A stretch of DNA of 64,000 bases, from assembly GCF_000426485.1 (NCBI RefSeq), contig NZ_AUFL01000010.1, positions 152,925-216,924 on the forward strand. Reading direction: 5' to 3'. Positions within the stretch are counted from its first letter, which is position 1; the number at the start of each line of letters is the position of its first letter. A program made the translations under genes and the position numbers. This document shows positions 35,981 through 45,404 of this stretch, one piece after another. This stretch comes from Indolivaga capnocytophagoides DSM 22835 (lineage in GTDB: Bacteria > Bacteroidota > Bacteroidia > Bacteroidales > Dysgonomonadaceae). Below the pieces are notes generated by a model. It saw nothing but the letters and a program-made list of their open reading frames with translations, was not told where the DNA came from and ran no database searches.

Positions 35981-37393
35981 TTATCTGCGGCTGCTGCGTC
36001 CGCCTCCGCCTCCACCAGAAGAGCTACGGCTGCTGCCTCCACCTCCGCTGTACGAGGATCCTCCTGATGAAGACCGTCCGCTGCTGTAAGACGAAGACCT
36101 GCCCGAATCGTAAGATCTACTGCTGCTTGACGAAGATCGACCTGAGTCGTAAGATCTGCTGGAGCTTGATGAACTTCCGCTATTGTAACTTCTTGAACTA
36201 GAGGATCGTCCACTGGTGGAAGTTCTTTCTGAACTAGATGAAGACGATGTTCTTCCCGATGAATATCTTCCGGAATTAGAAGATGATGTTGTTCCCGAAT
36301 TATCGCTTGATCCTCTTGATGACGAAGATGTTCTGCCATTGGAGTATATACGTCCTGTACTCGCATCATAAGTTGCATCACGGTTTATATAAGTACGTCC
36401 TGATGAAGTTCTTCCTCCCGTATTCAATGGTCTTGTGCTGATACCTGATTCTCTGGATGATGTTCTTCCTCCGGTGCTGTATCTTCCATCGGTTGCAGAA
36501 GTGCGACCTGAACTATATCGGCCGCTTGAGCGGACATTGTCACTGCTGTAGCGTCCTCCGCTGGAAGTACGGCCGGAACTGTACCTTCCGCCTTCTGAAG
36601 ATCTACCTCCTGAATATCTTCCGTTATCTCTTGATGAAGAGTATCTGCCTGAAGAATTATTACCGTATCTGCCGGCACTGTTTCGACCATTACTATAATA
36701 ATTGCGTGAGTAAGGTCTTGAATACCATGGGTCGTGCCATCCGCCGGACCAGCCCCATCCGCCAGACCAACCTCCGTACCAACCACCATACCAGCCGGAA
36801 TACCAACCACCCCATCCCCAATAAGGACGGCTATACCAAGAGTAATAACCGGGGTAGTACCATGAATCCCAGTACCAGGGATCCCAACTGCTGTATGAAT
36901 AGTACCAAGGGTTATATCCTATTCCCCAACGGAAACTGGTATTCCATCCGCGAGAGTAATAATAATCGTCATATACGTCGTTTATAACATATACATTGAT
37001 ATCATCATCGCTGGTAATTGTTACACTGTTTGCGGGATTGTGGTATTTTACGATACGGTCGGTGTATTCGTATTGCGCATCGTCTTCATCGTATGCCAAT
37101 GTGTCATTCTGCGAATAAACATTTGCATTTCCGCCTCTGCGATTGTAAGCGTCTACATCCACATTTACATTACCATTGGTGTAAATGTCCATATCGCTGT
37201 TTCTGTTAGAAACGGCGATATTTGTATTGTTCTGTTTCGTATTGGAGGTCTTTGAAACTGGGGTTTCAACCTTTTGCGTTTTAGTGGTTTCTTTTTTTTG
37301 AGGGGAAGATCCGTAGATATCATCGCCCCAGTCCTGAGAGAAACCAGCCAATGGTAATAACGCAGCCAATATTAATAATTTGCCTTTTTTCAT
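35981..37393 (-). CDS. Secreted Ser/Gly/Arg/Tyr-rich low-complexity protein
   Basis: A 470-residue protein with a signal peptide (MKKGKLLILAALLPLAGFSQ). A polar segment (residues 30-135, Asn/Thr/Asp-rich) is followed by an aromatic Trp/Tyr/Gly region (about 145-240, with repeated GWYGGWYGGWSGG-type units). The long C-terminus (240-470) is almost only Ser, Arg, Gly, Tyr and Thr in units such as SSGRYSSGR. No domain recognised. It is probably disordered and surface or matrix associated. A purine-rich AAGGAGAGGAGA stretch precedes the ATG, a possible ribosome-binding site. Two other open frames in the same region are shadows of the repeats. Confidence 0.85.
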   Translation of the reverse strand: MKKGKLLILAALLPLAGFSQDWGDDIYGSSPQKKETTKTQKVETPVSKTSNTKQNNTNIAVSNRNSDMDIYTNGNVNVDVDAYNRRGGNANVYSQNDTLAYDEDDAQYEYTDRIVKYHNPANSVTITSDDDINVYVINDVYDDYYYSRGWNTSFRWGIGYNPWYYSYSSWDPWYWDSWYYPGYYSWYSRPYWGWGGWYSGWYGGWYGGWSGGWGWSGGWHDPWYSRPYSRNYYSNGRNSAGRYGNNSSGRYSSSRDNGRYSGGRSSEGGRYSSGRTSSGGRYSSDNVRSSGRYSSGRTSATDGRYSTGGRTSSRESGISTRPLNTGGRTSSGRTYINRDATYDASTGRIYSNGRTSSSSRGSSDNSGTTSSSNSGRYSSGRTSSSSSSERTSTSGRSSSSRSYNSGSSSSSSRSYDSGRSSSSSSRSYDSGRSSSYSSGRSSSGGSSYSGGGGSSRSSSGGGGGGRSSRR

Positions 37394-37926
37394 TGTTTTA
37401 TCTCCTCTCCTTATATTTTTTTTGAATCGTTTTTCTTGTTCCTAAATTAGACTACAGATAGTCTTTAAAGGTTTAATCTTAGTGTGAGCTATTTTTTGTA
37501 TCATATAGATAAGATGCAAAAAGTGTGCAATTGTTGCGTCTGAAATCTATAAATAAGTTAAAAGCGACAACGGTCTTCCCTATAAGTAAAGAACAATTAT
37601 ATATAAACTAATGTTCGATGTCTTCATGCTCTTAATTTAGAGCAGAAAGGTAATAAAAAAACTTAATGGCCAAATGTGTTATAATGTGAAAAGAGAGCCT
37701 GATACTCGAAAATGAAGTTAAAAAGAGTAATTTTGTCTTAGAAATAGCACGAAAGGTTTAAAATAAAGGTCTTAGACCTACTTGTCACTTTGGTAATGAA
37801 CAATCAAATAACAGTATATGGTTAGATGTTATTTATTACTTAATCGTGTTTCTTATCGTAAATCATAGTTCTGATATATATATTTAAATAAAAAATGGGT
37901 CGGAGACCTTAAAACCAGAAATTCAG
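37394..37926. other. 533-base gene-free region with a paired repeat
   Basis: No supported gene. The right half holds an inverted pair of intergenic repeats (37766-37910). A TAATTTTG (-7-like, 37728-37735) has no -33 partner. The left part is the leader of the minus-strand low-complexity gene. Confidence 0.7.
37766..37910. repeat. Inverted pair of intergenic repeats upstream of prmA
   Basis: Left end: AAGGTC-TTA-GACCTA, then ACTTTGG (plus orientation). Right end, read on the minus strand: AAGGTC-TCC-GACCCATTTTTTATT, then ATATATATATCA. The two palindromes face each other across 145 bases, so the block looks like a small element with terminal inverted repeats. Confidence 0.7.
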
Positions 37927-38769
37927 ATGGATTATATTGAAATAGATTTTGTTTGTAGACCTCATGATGAGGTTGTAACGGAAGTACTTTCTGCAACCTT
38001 GGGGGAAATAGGGTTCGAAAGTTTTGTTGATACCGAGTTGGGGATCAAAGCGTATATTCAAACTCAGGTTTTTGACAAGGGTGCTCTGGATAGTTTGTTG
38101 TCCGATTTTCCGGTGGAAGCTTCTTTCGATTATAAAATATCAGAAGTAGAAGACCGCAATTGGAATGAAGAATGGGAAAAGAATTACTTCCAGCCTCTGG
38201 TTATCGATGATCGTTGTATTATACAAAGTACGTTTCATAATGCACCTGCTACTTATGAATACAATATTTATATAGATCCCAAAATGGCATTCGGTACCGG
38301 TCATCATCAGACAACCGAACTGATGATAAGAGAAATTCTGAATGAAGATTTCTCAGGTAAGTCGTTGCTTGATATGGGATGCGGTACTGCTATTCTTGCC
38401 ATCTTAGCGTCTATGAGAGGCGCAGACCCAATTGAGGCGATAGATATAGATGAATGGGCATATGATAATGCAAAAGAAAATCTGAATCTCAACAAAGTAT
38501 CGAACATTGAGCTGAAGATCGGAGGGGCGGATCTGCTTCATGCTGATAAGACGTTTGATGTTATTCTGGCTAATATTAACCGGAATATATTGTTGAATGA
38601 TATTAATGTCTATGTTTCAGTGCTGAATAAAGGAGGAACTCTATATATGAGCGGCTTTTATAAAGAAGATATTCCTGTAATACAGGCTGAATGCGAGAAA
38701 AATGGCTTGTTATTCGATCACTTTAATTCGAAAGATAATTGGGTAGCTGTGAAATTTCTGAAAAATTAG
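37927..38769 (+). CDS. prmA: Ribosomal protein L11 methyltransferase
   Basis: A 280-residue cytoplasmic enzyme that methylates ribosomal protein L11. The N-terminal substrate-recognition domain includes EDRNWNEEWEKNYFQPLVI; the catalytic domain has MAFGTGHHQTTELM, SAM motif I LLDMGCGTAILAILA, and the NPxY-like segment ILANINRNILL. Length and order are typical of PrmA. Confidence 0.95.
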   Translation: MDYIEIDFVCRPHDEVVTEVLSATLGEIGFESFVDTELGIKAYIQTQVFDKGALDSLLSDFPVEASFDYKISEVEDRNWNEEWEKNYFQPLVIDDRCIIQSTFHNAPATYEYNIYIDPKMAFGTGHHQTTELMIREILNEDFSGKSLLDMGCGTAILAILASMRGADPIEAIDIDEWAYDNAKENLNLNKVSNIELKIGGADLLHADKTFDVILANINRNILLNDINVYVSVLNKGGTLYMSGFYKEDIPVIQAECEKNGLLFDHFNSKDNWVAVKFLKN

Positions 38770-38797
38770 ATTCTGTTAGATATTTGTATGTCTTTCA

Positions 38798-38845
38798 AAA
38801 CGGTTGCTTTTTAACTAAAAGGCAACCGTTTGTTTTTGTTTCGTG
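38798..38845 (+). terminator. Terminator after prmA
   Basis: AAACGGTTGCTTTT (38798-38811) pairs with AAAAGGCAACCGTTT (38817-38831) with one bulge, followed by GTTTTTGTTT. Confidence 0.8.
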
Positions 38846-39051
38846 GGTTTATGTTCGTTAAAAAGACATATTTTTGATAATATGTTTATATATTTGTATG
38901 TTTTGGGTTTCAACGGATGTGGAAATTATAAAAGGGGTTAGTTTTTCAGTTTCAAGGTTGTCGCTTTTTGCTGACTTTGTAAACATAATAGCAACGGGTA
39001 ATTGTTGCTTTAGAATACGTTGTTAAATACTTTCTGTTACTTGATTTATCT

Positions 39052-40326
39052 ATGGAAATAAAAGAAACTAAGAATTCCGCCGGTAATAAGCTGTTTTATT
39101 ATATTGTATTGTCTCTTATATTGGGAATCATTCTTGGTCAGTGTGTTCATATGTTTTGCCCGTTAAGAGTGATGACTCTTGTTGCCGAGAATATAAAACT
39201 GTTAGGTACGATATTTATCCGGCTGATTCAGATGATTGTGGCTCCATTGGTGTTTTGTACTATAGTGGTTGGTATAACCAAGATGGGAGATGCTAAGATG
39301 GTCGGGAGGATAGGAGGAAAAGCCCTGCTTTGGTTTATTTCGGCTACATTGGTTTCCTTGTCGATAGGACTGATCTGGGTAAATGTTTTACAACCGGGCG
39401 CAGATTCCGGTATTGATATACATAATACTGCAAGTGCAAAAGAATTACTAGGTAAAACTCAGGAGTTATCTCTGGCTGAGTTTGTAAATCATGTTGTGCC
39501 CAAAAGTCTATTTGAGGCTTTGGCTCATAATGAGATCTTGCAGATATTGGTCTTTGCCGTTATTTTCGGTATTGCTTTAGGATCATATGGAGAGAAAGGA
39601 CTTCCGATATCAAGAGCATTGGATACTATTACTCATGTTATTTTGAAAATAGTAGGGTATGTTATGTGGGTTGCTCCTGCTGCGGTATTTGGAACGGTGA
39701 CAGCTGCTGTAGCTATGCATGGATTGTCTATTTTTAAAGTTTATGCCCATTTTTTGCTCGCTTTTGTTATCGGTATCGCAACCCTTTGGGTTGTTCTTAT
39801 TCTTGTAGGGTATGTTATTCTTGGCAAAAGAGTTTGGTCATTGATAAAGATTATCGGCAACCCATTACTGATTGCTTTTTCTACATCGAGCAGCGAAGCT
39901 GTGTTTCCGAAACTTGTTCAGGAATTGGAACGATTTGGCTGTAAGTCGAAGATCGTATCGTTTATTCTACCTTTGGGATATTCGTTCAATCTCGATGGCA
40001 GTATGATGTATATGACCTTTGCCAGTATATTTATTGCTCAGCTTTACGGTATAGAAATGAGCCTCAGTTCTCAGATCGTAATGCTGTTGGTGTTGATGCT
40101 TACCAGTAAGGGAATTGCAGGTGTGCCTAGAGCCTCTTTGATTATTATAGTGGCTACGTGTTCTATGTTCGGCATTCCTCCCGAAGGAGTTGCATTGTTG
40201 TTGCCTATAGATCATTTTTGCGATATGGCGCGGAGCATGACCAATGTTTTAGGAAACGCCTTGGCTACAACGGTTGTGAGTAAATGGGAGGGAGATCTGG
40301 ATGCTCCTGTTGTTGATTCTGAATAA
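39052..40326 (+). CDS. Dicarboxylate/amino acid:cation symporter (DAACS family)
   Basis: A 424-residue inner-membrane transporter with about eight helices and two re-entrant hairpins. Family signatures are TSSSEAVFPKLVQELERFG (HP1 serine-rich motif) and GYSFNLDGSMMYMTFASIFIAQ (TM7, in place of the NMDGT-type motif). Likely substrates are glutamate, aspartate or C4-dicarboxylates, driven by H+ or Na+. Single gene, with a long leader (282 bases after prmA, nothing clear besides the terminator). Confidence 0.92.
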   Translation: MEIKETKNSAGNKLFYYIVLSLILGIILGQCVHMFCPLRVMTLVAENIKLLGTIFIRLIQMIVAPLVFCTIVVGITKMGDAKMVGRIGGKALLWFISATLVSLSIGLIWVNVLQPGADSGIDIHNTASAKELLGKTQELSLAEFVNHVVPKSLFEALAHNEILQILVFAVIFGIALGSYGEKGLPISRALDTITHVILKIVGYVMWVAPAAVFGTVTAAVAMHGLSIFKVYAHFLLAFVIGIATLWVVLILVGYVILGKRVWSLIKIIGNPLLIAFSTSSSEAVFPKLVQELERFGCKSKIVSFILPLGYSFNLDGSMMYMTFASIFIAQLYGIEMSLSSQIVMLLVLMLTSKGIAGVPRASLIIIVATCSMFGIPPEGVALLLPIDHFCDMARSMTNVLGNALATTVVSKWEGDLDAPVVDSE

Positions 40327-40403
40327 TTCTCTGTAATAGATATCCGTAATAAATAGGAAGATTATTAACTTTACGGACTTAACCAGTAAACCAATATTAC
40401 CTT

Positions 40404-41675
40404 ATGAACATTTTATTGTTAGGAAGCGGTGGGCGTGAGCATGCTCTGGCTTGGAAAATAAAGCAAAGTACGCGCGTTAGTAAGCTTTTTGTGGCTCCCG
40501 GTAATGCCGGAACCCGACTGATTGCCGAAAATGTAAATATCTCTGCGACTGACTTTGCTGCGATAAAAGCTTTTTCTTTGAAAGAAAAAGTAGATATGGT
40601 TGTTGTGGGACCCGAAGATCCTTTGGTGAAAGGTGTATATGATTTTTTTCAGACTGACGATTCTTTAAAACACATTCCGGTAATAGGTCCCTCTAAACAC
40701 GGAGCTCAGCTGGAGGGCAGCAAAGATTTTGGAAAGCAGTTTATGATGCGCCATAATATACCGACGGCAAGATACAAAAGCTTTTCGGCGAGTGAGCTTG
40801 AAGGTGCGTATGATTTTCTGTCGGAACTGAATCCTCCTTATGTTTTAAAGGCCGATGGTTTGGCTGCAGGAAAAGGTGTAGTTATTCTAGATGATCTGGG
40901 TTTGGCAAAAAACGAACTGAAAGCAATGTTTGACGGACGTTTTGGCGATGCGGGATCAACTGTTGTTATCGAAGAGTTTTTGTCGGGAATTGAATGTTCT
41001 GTTTTTGTAATGACCGATGGCGATTCGTATAAAATATTACCTGTCGCAAAAGATTATAAGCGGATCGGAGAAGGTGATACCGGAGCTAATACCGGAGGAA
41101 TGGGGGCTGTATCGCCTGTGTCTTTTGCCGATGCGGATTTTATGAAAAAAGTAGAGGAGCGTATTGTTATCCCTACTGTTGAAGGTCTGAAAAAAGATGA
41201 GATTGATTATAAGGGATTTATTTTTGTCGGGCTTATTGCTGTTGACGGCGAACCGATGGTAATTGAGTATAACGCCCGTATGGGAGACCCTGAAACTGAG
41301 GTTGTGATGCTCCGTATTAAGTCCGACTTTGTGGATCTACTGGAAGGGGTTGCGACACAAACTCTTCGGGATAAAATCTTGGAAATTGATACCCGCTATG
41401 CTACAACGGTGATGCTTGTTTCCGGTGGGTATCCCGGTGATTATGAAAAAGGAAAACCTATTGCCGGATTAGATGGTGTATCGGGTAGTATAGTGTTTCA
41501 TGCCGGAACAAAATTAGCAAACGGGGCTGTTGTTACAGATGGCGGACGTGTATTGACTATTAGTTCTTATGGCGAAACAAAAGAAGAGGCTTTATCAAAA
41601 TCTTTTAAGAACGCAACAATCGTTTCTTTTGCAGGGAAGAACTACCGTAAGGATATCGGTTTTGATTTACAATAA
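40404..41675 (+). CDS. purD: Phosphoribosylamine-glycine ligase
   Basis: The second step of purine synthesis. MNILLLGSGGREHALAWKI is the N-terminal signature. VLKADGLAAGKGVVI, IEEFLSGIECSVFV and EYNARMGDPETEVVM are ATP-grasp and metal motifs. At 423 residues the length is normal. It is 17 bases upstream of the membrane-protein gene and probably co-transcribed with it. Confidence 0.97.
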   Translation: MNILLLGSGGREHALAWKIKQSTRVSKLFVAPGNAGTRLIAENVNISATDFAAIKAFSLKEKVDMVVVGPEDPLVKGVYDFFQTDDSLKHIPVIGPSKHGAQLEGSKDFGKQFMMRHNIPTARYKSFSASELEGAYDFLSELNPPYVLKADGLAAGKGVVILDDLGLAKNELKAMFDGRFGDAGSTVVIEEFLSGIECSVFVMTDGDSYKILPVAKDYKRIGEGDTGANTGGMGAVSPVSFADADFMKKVEERIVIPTVEGLKKDEIDYKGFIFVGLIAVDGEPMVIEYNARMGDPETEVVMLRIKSDFVDLLEGVATQTLRDKILEIDTRYATTVMLVSGGYPGDYEKGKPIAGLDGVSGSIVFHAGTKLANGAVVTDGGRVLTISSYGETKEEALSKSFKNATIVSFAGKNYRKDIGFDLQ

Positions 41676-41688
41676 GGTTACAGACCAT
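41674..41688 (+). repeat. Palindrome-only repeat copy after purD
   Basis: AAGGTT-ACA-GACC starts inside the purD TAA and fills the whole 17-base gap before the next gene. No tail is possible. Confidence 0.5.
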
Positions 41689-41692
41689 ATAC

Positions 41693-42688
41693 ATGGATAT
41701 AGTTAGATCTTTTAAAAGAGGAGTGATTGAGAATAAAAATCTGATTTTTTTCTCAATCATTCTTTCGTGTTTTCTTCGCTTAGGCTTCTTCTTTTCTGTG
41801 GCAGATTATACTCCTGAAAAGTTAGGAGCAGGATATTTGTGGAGAGGATTGTTATTGGATATTCTGTCCGACAAACTTATCTCTGCGGCTTTTAGCTTTG
41901 CTTCGGTAGTAGGTCTAGCTCTTTATCTCGGACAGATTAATGCCCGTTATGCATTGATTCGTACACGGACATACATGGTTCCCTCACTGGTGATTTTTGT
42001 GTTTAGTCTGCATCCGGCTTTTTTATTTATGACTCCTCAGTATATTGGAGTGATGTCTGTTTTGTTGTCGATATATATTCTTTTGTCGACGTATCATCAG
42101 AATAATGTCTCCGGAAAATCTTATTCGATAGGATTTTTTCTTGCGGTGGGTAGTATGTTTTCGTTTTATACGCTTACATTTTTTCCTCTGTTTCTGATAG
42201 GACTTAGTATGATGAGGTGTTTTCGTTTCAAGACTGTTGTAGCGATGTTGCTGGGTGTTGCATCAATATATTGGCTTGCCTTTTTTGTCTTTCTTGCGAT
42301 AGGGGATACAGCCGCTTTCGTAGCACCTTTCCTTTCTTTATATCCGATAGTGGATCTTTCATTTGAACAATCGGCACTTTTCGATTTGTATTATCTGGTT
42401 CCTGCTACTCTATTAGGCTGTTTGTTGTTTTTCTATTATCAGGCAAACTCATTTCATGATAAAATAAGGATCAGGACAAATATGATGTTCTTTTATTTAT
42501 GTTTCATCTTATCAATCCTGTCTTGCTGGTTTATTGTATATGATCCGAAGTTAGATGCATACCTGATTGTGATAAGCGGAGCGCTGCTGCTGTCGCATTT
42601 CTTGTCATTGGCCGTTGTACGGTGGAAAGTGATATTATTCTATCTTCTTGTATTACTGTGTGTGGCGGTTTATATTTACAATTTGTAA
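41693..42688 (+). CDS. Multi-pass membrane protein of unknown function
   Basis: A 331-residue hydrophobic protein with about nine to ten predicted helices (for example FFSIILSCFLRLGFFFSV, YIGVMSVLLSIYILLS, VAMLLGVASIYWLAFFVFLA). It resembles uncharacterised Bacteroidetes membrane proteins (DUF6427-like) found near purD. No catalytic motif is seen. Same transcript as purD by spacing. Confidence 0.8.
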   Translation: MDIVRSFKRGVIENKNLIFFSIILSCFLRLGFFFSVADYTPEKLGAGYLWRGLLLDILSDKLISAAFSFASVVGLALYLGQINARYALIRTRTYMVPSLVIFVFSLHPAFLFMTPQYIGVMSVLLSIYILLSTYHQNNVSGKSYSIGFFLAVGSMFSFYTLTFFPLFLIGLSMMRCFRFKTVVAMLLGVASIYWLAFFVFLAIGDTAAFVAPFLSLYPIVDLSFEQSALFDLYYLVPATLLGCLLFFYYQANSFHDKIRIRTNMMFFYLCFILSILSCWFIVYDPKLDAYLIVISGALLLSHFLSLAVVRWKVILFYLLVLLCVAVYIYNL

Positions 42689-42815
42689 AACGTATAATAA
42701 AAGCTATATTAACGGTTTGAGTCATAATTTCGTCTAAAATATATTTATTATTGGAAAATTATTCCTTATTTCGCAATCTAAAACTTTAAATATTCCAGAT
42801 ATACATATTAAATAT

Positions 42816-43862
42816 ATGCAACTCTCTTTTACTGCTCAACAAATTGCAGAAGTACTTAAGGGCACCATTGAAGGTGATCCTAACGTGTCTGTAAGCAATT
42901 TTTCGAAAATTGAAGAAGGAAAGCCCGGAACTCTGACTTTTCTTGCAAACCCGAAGTATACTCATTATATATATGATACCGATGCGAGTATTGTGTTGGT
43001 AAATTCAGACTTTGTTGCGGAAAAACCGGTTAAGGCGACTCTTGTAAAAGTTTTCAATGCTTATGCATCCCTTGCAATATTGCTTGATATGGTGGAAAAG
43101 TCGAAGCCAAAGAAGGTAGGGGTCGAAGCAATGAGCTATATTGCCGAAACTTCAAAAGTAGGTTCTGATATTTATGTCGGGGCTTTTGCGTATATAGGGG
43201 AGTATGCCTCTGTTGCTGATAATGTGAAAATTTATCCGCAAGTGTACATCGGAGACGGATGTACTATCGGCGAAAATACAATTTTGTATCCGGGAGCGAA
43301 AGTTTATCCGGGTTGTAAAATCGGAAAAAACTGTATTATTCATGCCGGAGTAGTCATCGGGTCGGATGGTTTTGGCTTTGCTCCGGAAGACGGAGTGTAT
43401 AAAAAGATACCTCAAATGGGTATTGTAATTATCGAAGATGATGTTGAGGTCGGGGCAAACACTACAATAGATCGTGCCGTAATGGATGCTACTATTGTTA
43501 GAAAAGGTGTTAAGTTGGATAATCTTATTCAGGTTGCTCACAATGTCGAGATAGGAGCTAATACGGTAATGGCTGCTCAGGTCGGTATTTCGGGATCTAC
43601 TAAAGTTGGCGATCATTGTGTTATCGGAGGACAGGTAGGACTTGGAGGACATATTACTATCGGCAACAATACAAGTATCGGAGCTCAATCGGGTATAATA
43701 AGCAATATAAAAGAGGGTTCTCAAATTTTAGGGTCACCTGCGATACCTGTGAAGAATTTCTTTAAGTCGAGCGTGATTTTCCCTAAATTACCGGATATGT
43801 ATCGTCAGATAGCTCAACTGGAGAAGGAAATTAAGGAGTTGAAAGAAACATTAAATAAATAA
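42816..43862 (+). CDS. lpxD: UDP-3-O-acylglucosamine N-acyltransferase
   Basis: The third step of lipid A synthesis, adding the second hydroxyacyl chain. The N-terminal domain ([44 protein letters not shown]) is followed by left-handed beta-helix hexapeptide repeats, with the catalytic-His region VAHNVEIG and the signature [10 protein letters not shown]. It heads the lpxD, lpxC-fabZ, lpxA cluster. Confidence 0.97.
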   Translation: MQLSFTAQQIAEVLKGTIEGDPNVSVSNFSKIEEGKPGTLTFLANPKYTHYIYDTDASIVLVNSDFVAEKPVKATLVKVFNAYASLAILLDMVEKSKPKKVGVEAMSYIAETSKVGSDIYVGAFAYIGEYASVADNVKIYPQVYIGDGCTIGENTILYPGAKVYPGCKIGKNCIIHAGVVIGSDGFGFAPEDGVYKKIPQMGIVIIEDDVEVGANTTIDRAVMDATIVRKGVKLDNLIQVAHNVEIGANTVMAAQVGISGSTKVGDHCVIGGQVGLGGHITIGNNTSIGAQSGIISNIKEGSQILGSPAIPVKNFFKSSVIFPKLPDMYRQIAQLEKEIKELKETLNK

Positions 43863-43920
43863 TATAAAGAAACGAGTCATATTTGACAAGAGAAAGTAAA
43901 TATTACTCTAGAGAAATAAA

Positions 43921-45306
43921 ATGGAAAAGCAGAAAACGCTACAAGGAAGTTTTACACTGAAAGGAAAGGGGTTGCATACCGGTTTACCTATAACCATAAC
44001 ATTTAATCCTGCTCCTGAGAATCATGGATATAAAATAAAACGAGTAGATCTTGAAGGAGAGCCTGTAATTGACGCTTTGGCGGAAAATGTAGGTGCTACC
44101 CAAAGAGGAACCGTATTGATGAAAGGAGATGTTCATGTCAGTACTGTAGAACATGCTATGTCTGCGTTGTATGCACTAGGTGTTGATAACTGTCTTATAG
44201 AAGTCAATGCTCCTGAATTTCCGATATTGGACGGCAGCTCGATAGAGTATGTTAAAGAAATAAACAGAGTGGGGCTTGTTGAACAAAATGATGACAGGGA
44301 CTACTTTGTCGTGAGAAGAAAAATCGAAGTGAAAGATGAAGAGAGCGGATCAAAGCTTATTCTTCTTCCCGATGAAAATTTTTGCGTCAATTCTTTTATT
44401 GAATTCGAATCTAAATATATACCCAATCAATCGGCTACATTGGATGACCTGACTCAATTTGAGAAAGAGATTGCAAGTTGCCGTACTTTTGTTTTTGTCA
44501 GAGAAATACAGCAATTGTTAGGAGCCGGATTAATTAAAGGCGGTGATCTGGATAATGCAATTGTGATTTACGAAAGACAAATTTCTCAAGAAGATTTAGA
44601 TAAGTTAGGTGATCTTTTGGGCGTTCCTCATAAAGATGCGTCCGAATTGGGTTATCTCAATCATAAGCCTCTTCAGTATGCGAATGAACCCGCACGTCAT
44701 AAGTTACTTGATATAATCGGGGATATGGCTTTGATTGGTAAGCCGATTAAAGGCCGTGTGATAGCTACACGTCCCGGTCATAAAATAAATAATCAATTGG
44801 CTCGTGCTATTCGTAAACAGATCAAACTGAACGATGTTCAACCCCCTGTGTATGACGTTAGCAAAGAGTCTTTGTTAGATATCAATAAAATTAAAGAACT
44901 TTTGCCGCACCGCTATCCATTTCTGATGGTTGACAAGATTATCGAAATTGGACAGAAGCACATTGTCGGTGTGAAAAATATAACAGTAAATGAGCCTTTC
45001 TTTGCTGGTCATTTTCCTCAGGAACCTGTTATGCCCGGAGTATTGCAGGTTGAGGCTATGGCACAAGTCGGAGGTCTGCTTGTATTAGCGGGTGTTGAAG
45101 AACCGGAGAGGTATTCGACTTACTTCCTGAAAATAGATAATGTGAAATTCCGTCAGAAAGTAGTTCCCGGAGATACTTTGATCTTTCGTTTAGATATGAT
45201 CTCTGAGATCAGACGTGGTATTGCTATTATGAAGGGGTATGCATTCATCGGAGAGAAAGTAGTCTCTGAAGCGGAATTTACTGCGCAAATCATTAAGAAT
45301 AAATAA
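43921..45306 (+). CDS. lpxC-fabZ: Bifunctional UDP-3-O-acyl-GlcNAc deacetylase / 3-hydroxyacyl-ACP dehydratase
   Basis: A 461-residue fusion. Residues 1-305 are LpxC, the zinc deacetylase committing to lipid A: VEHAMSALYALGVDN and later HKLLDIIGDMAL hold the metal-binding histidines. Residues about 318-461 are FabZ (LPHRYPFLMVDKI; GHFPQEPVMPGVLQVEAMAQ, with the catalytic His and Glu). Such fusions are known in Bacteroidetes and pair lipid A synthesis with fatty-acid dehydration. It lies 58 bases after lpxD; its stop overlaps an intergenic repeat before lpxA. Confidence 0.97.
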   Translation: MEKQKTLQGSFTLKGKGLHTGLPITITFNPAPENHGYKIKRVDLEGEPVIDALAENVGATQRGTVLMKGDVHVSTVEHAMSALYALGVDNCLIEVNAPEFPILDGSSIEYVKEINRVGLVEQNDDRDYFVVRRKIEVKDEESGSKLILLPDENFCVNSFIEFESKYIPNQSATLDDLTQFEKEIASCRTFVFVREIQQLLGAGLIKGGDLDNAIVIYERQISQEDLDKLGDLLGVPHKDASELGYLNHKPLQYANEPARHKLLDIIGDMALIGKPIKGRVIATRPGHKINNQLARAIRKQIKLNDVQPPVYDVSKESLLDINKIKELLPHRYPFLMVDKIIEIGQKHIVGVKNITVNEPFFAGHFPQEPVMPGVLQVEAMAQVGGLLVLAGVEEPERYSTYFLKIDNVKFRQKVVPGDTLIFRLDMISEIRRGIAIMKGYAFIGEKVVSEAEFTAQIIKNK

Positions 45307-45400
45307 GGTCGCAGACCTATGTGTTACTTTGGAAAGAGAAACAGCCAAAGTTGATTATATTCGAAAGATGTTTCATTAAACTTTAACAATTACTAATTTG
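45305..45400 (+). repeat. Structured intergenic repeat, lpxC-fabZ/lpxA
   Basis: AAGGTC-GCA-GACCTA begins inside the TAA stop. Stem 2 CTTTGG (45327-45332) and CCAAAG (45345-45350) is perfect with a 12-base loop, followed by an AT-rich tail to the lpxA start. Confidence 0.75.
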
Positions 45401-45404
45401 TAAT

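Noticed and set aside
36424..36810. Alternative open frames within the Ser/Gly/Arg-rich gene
   Set aside because: Low-complexity DNA leaves several frames open; only the frame with the signal peptide and ATG after a purine-rich stretch is credible.
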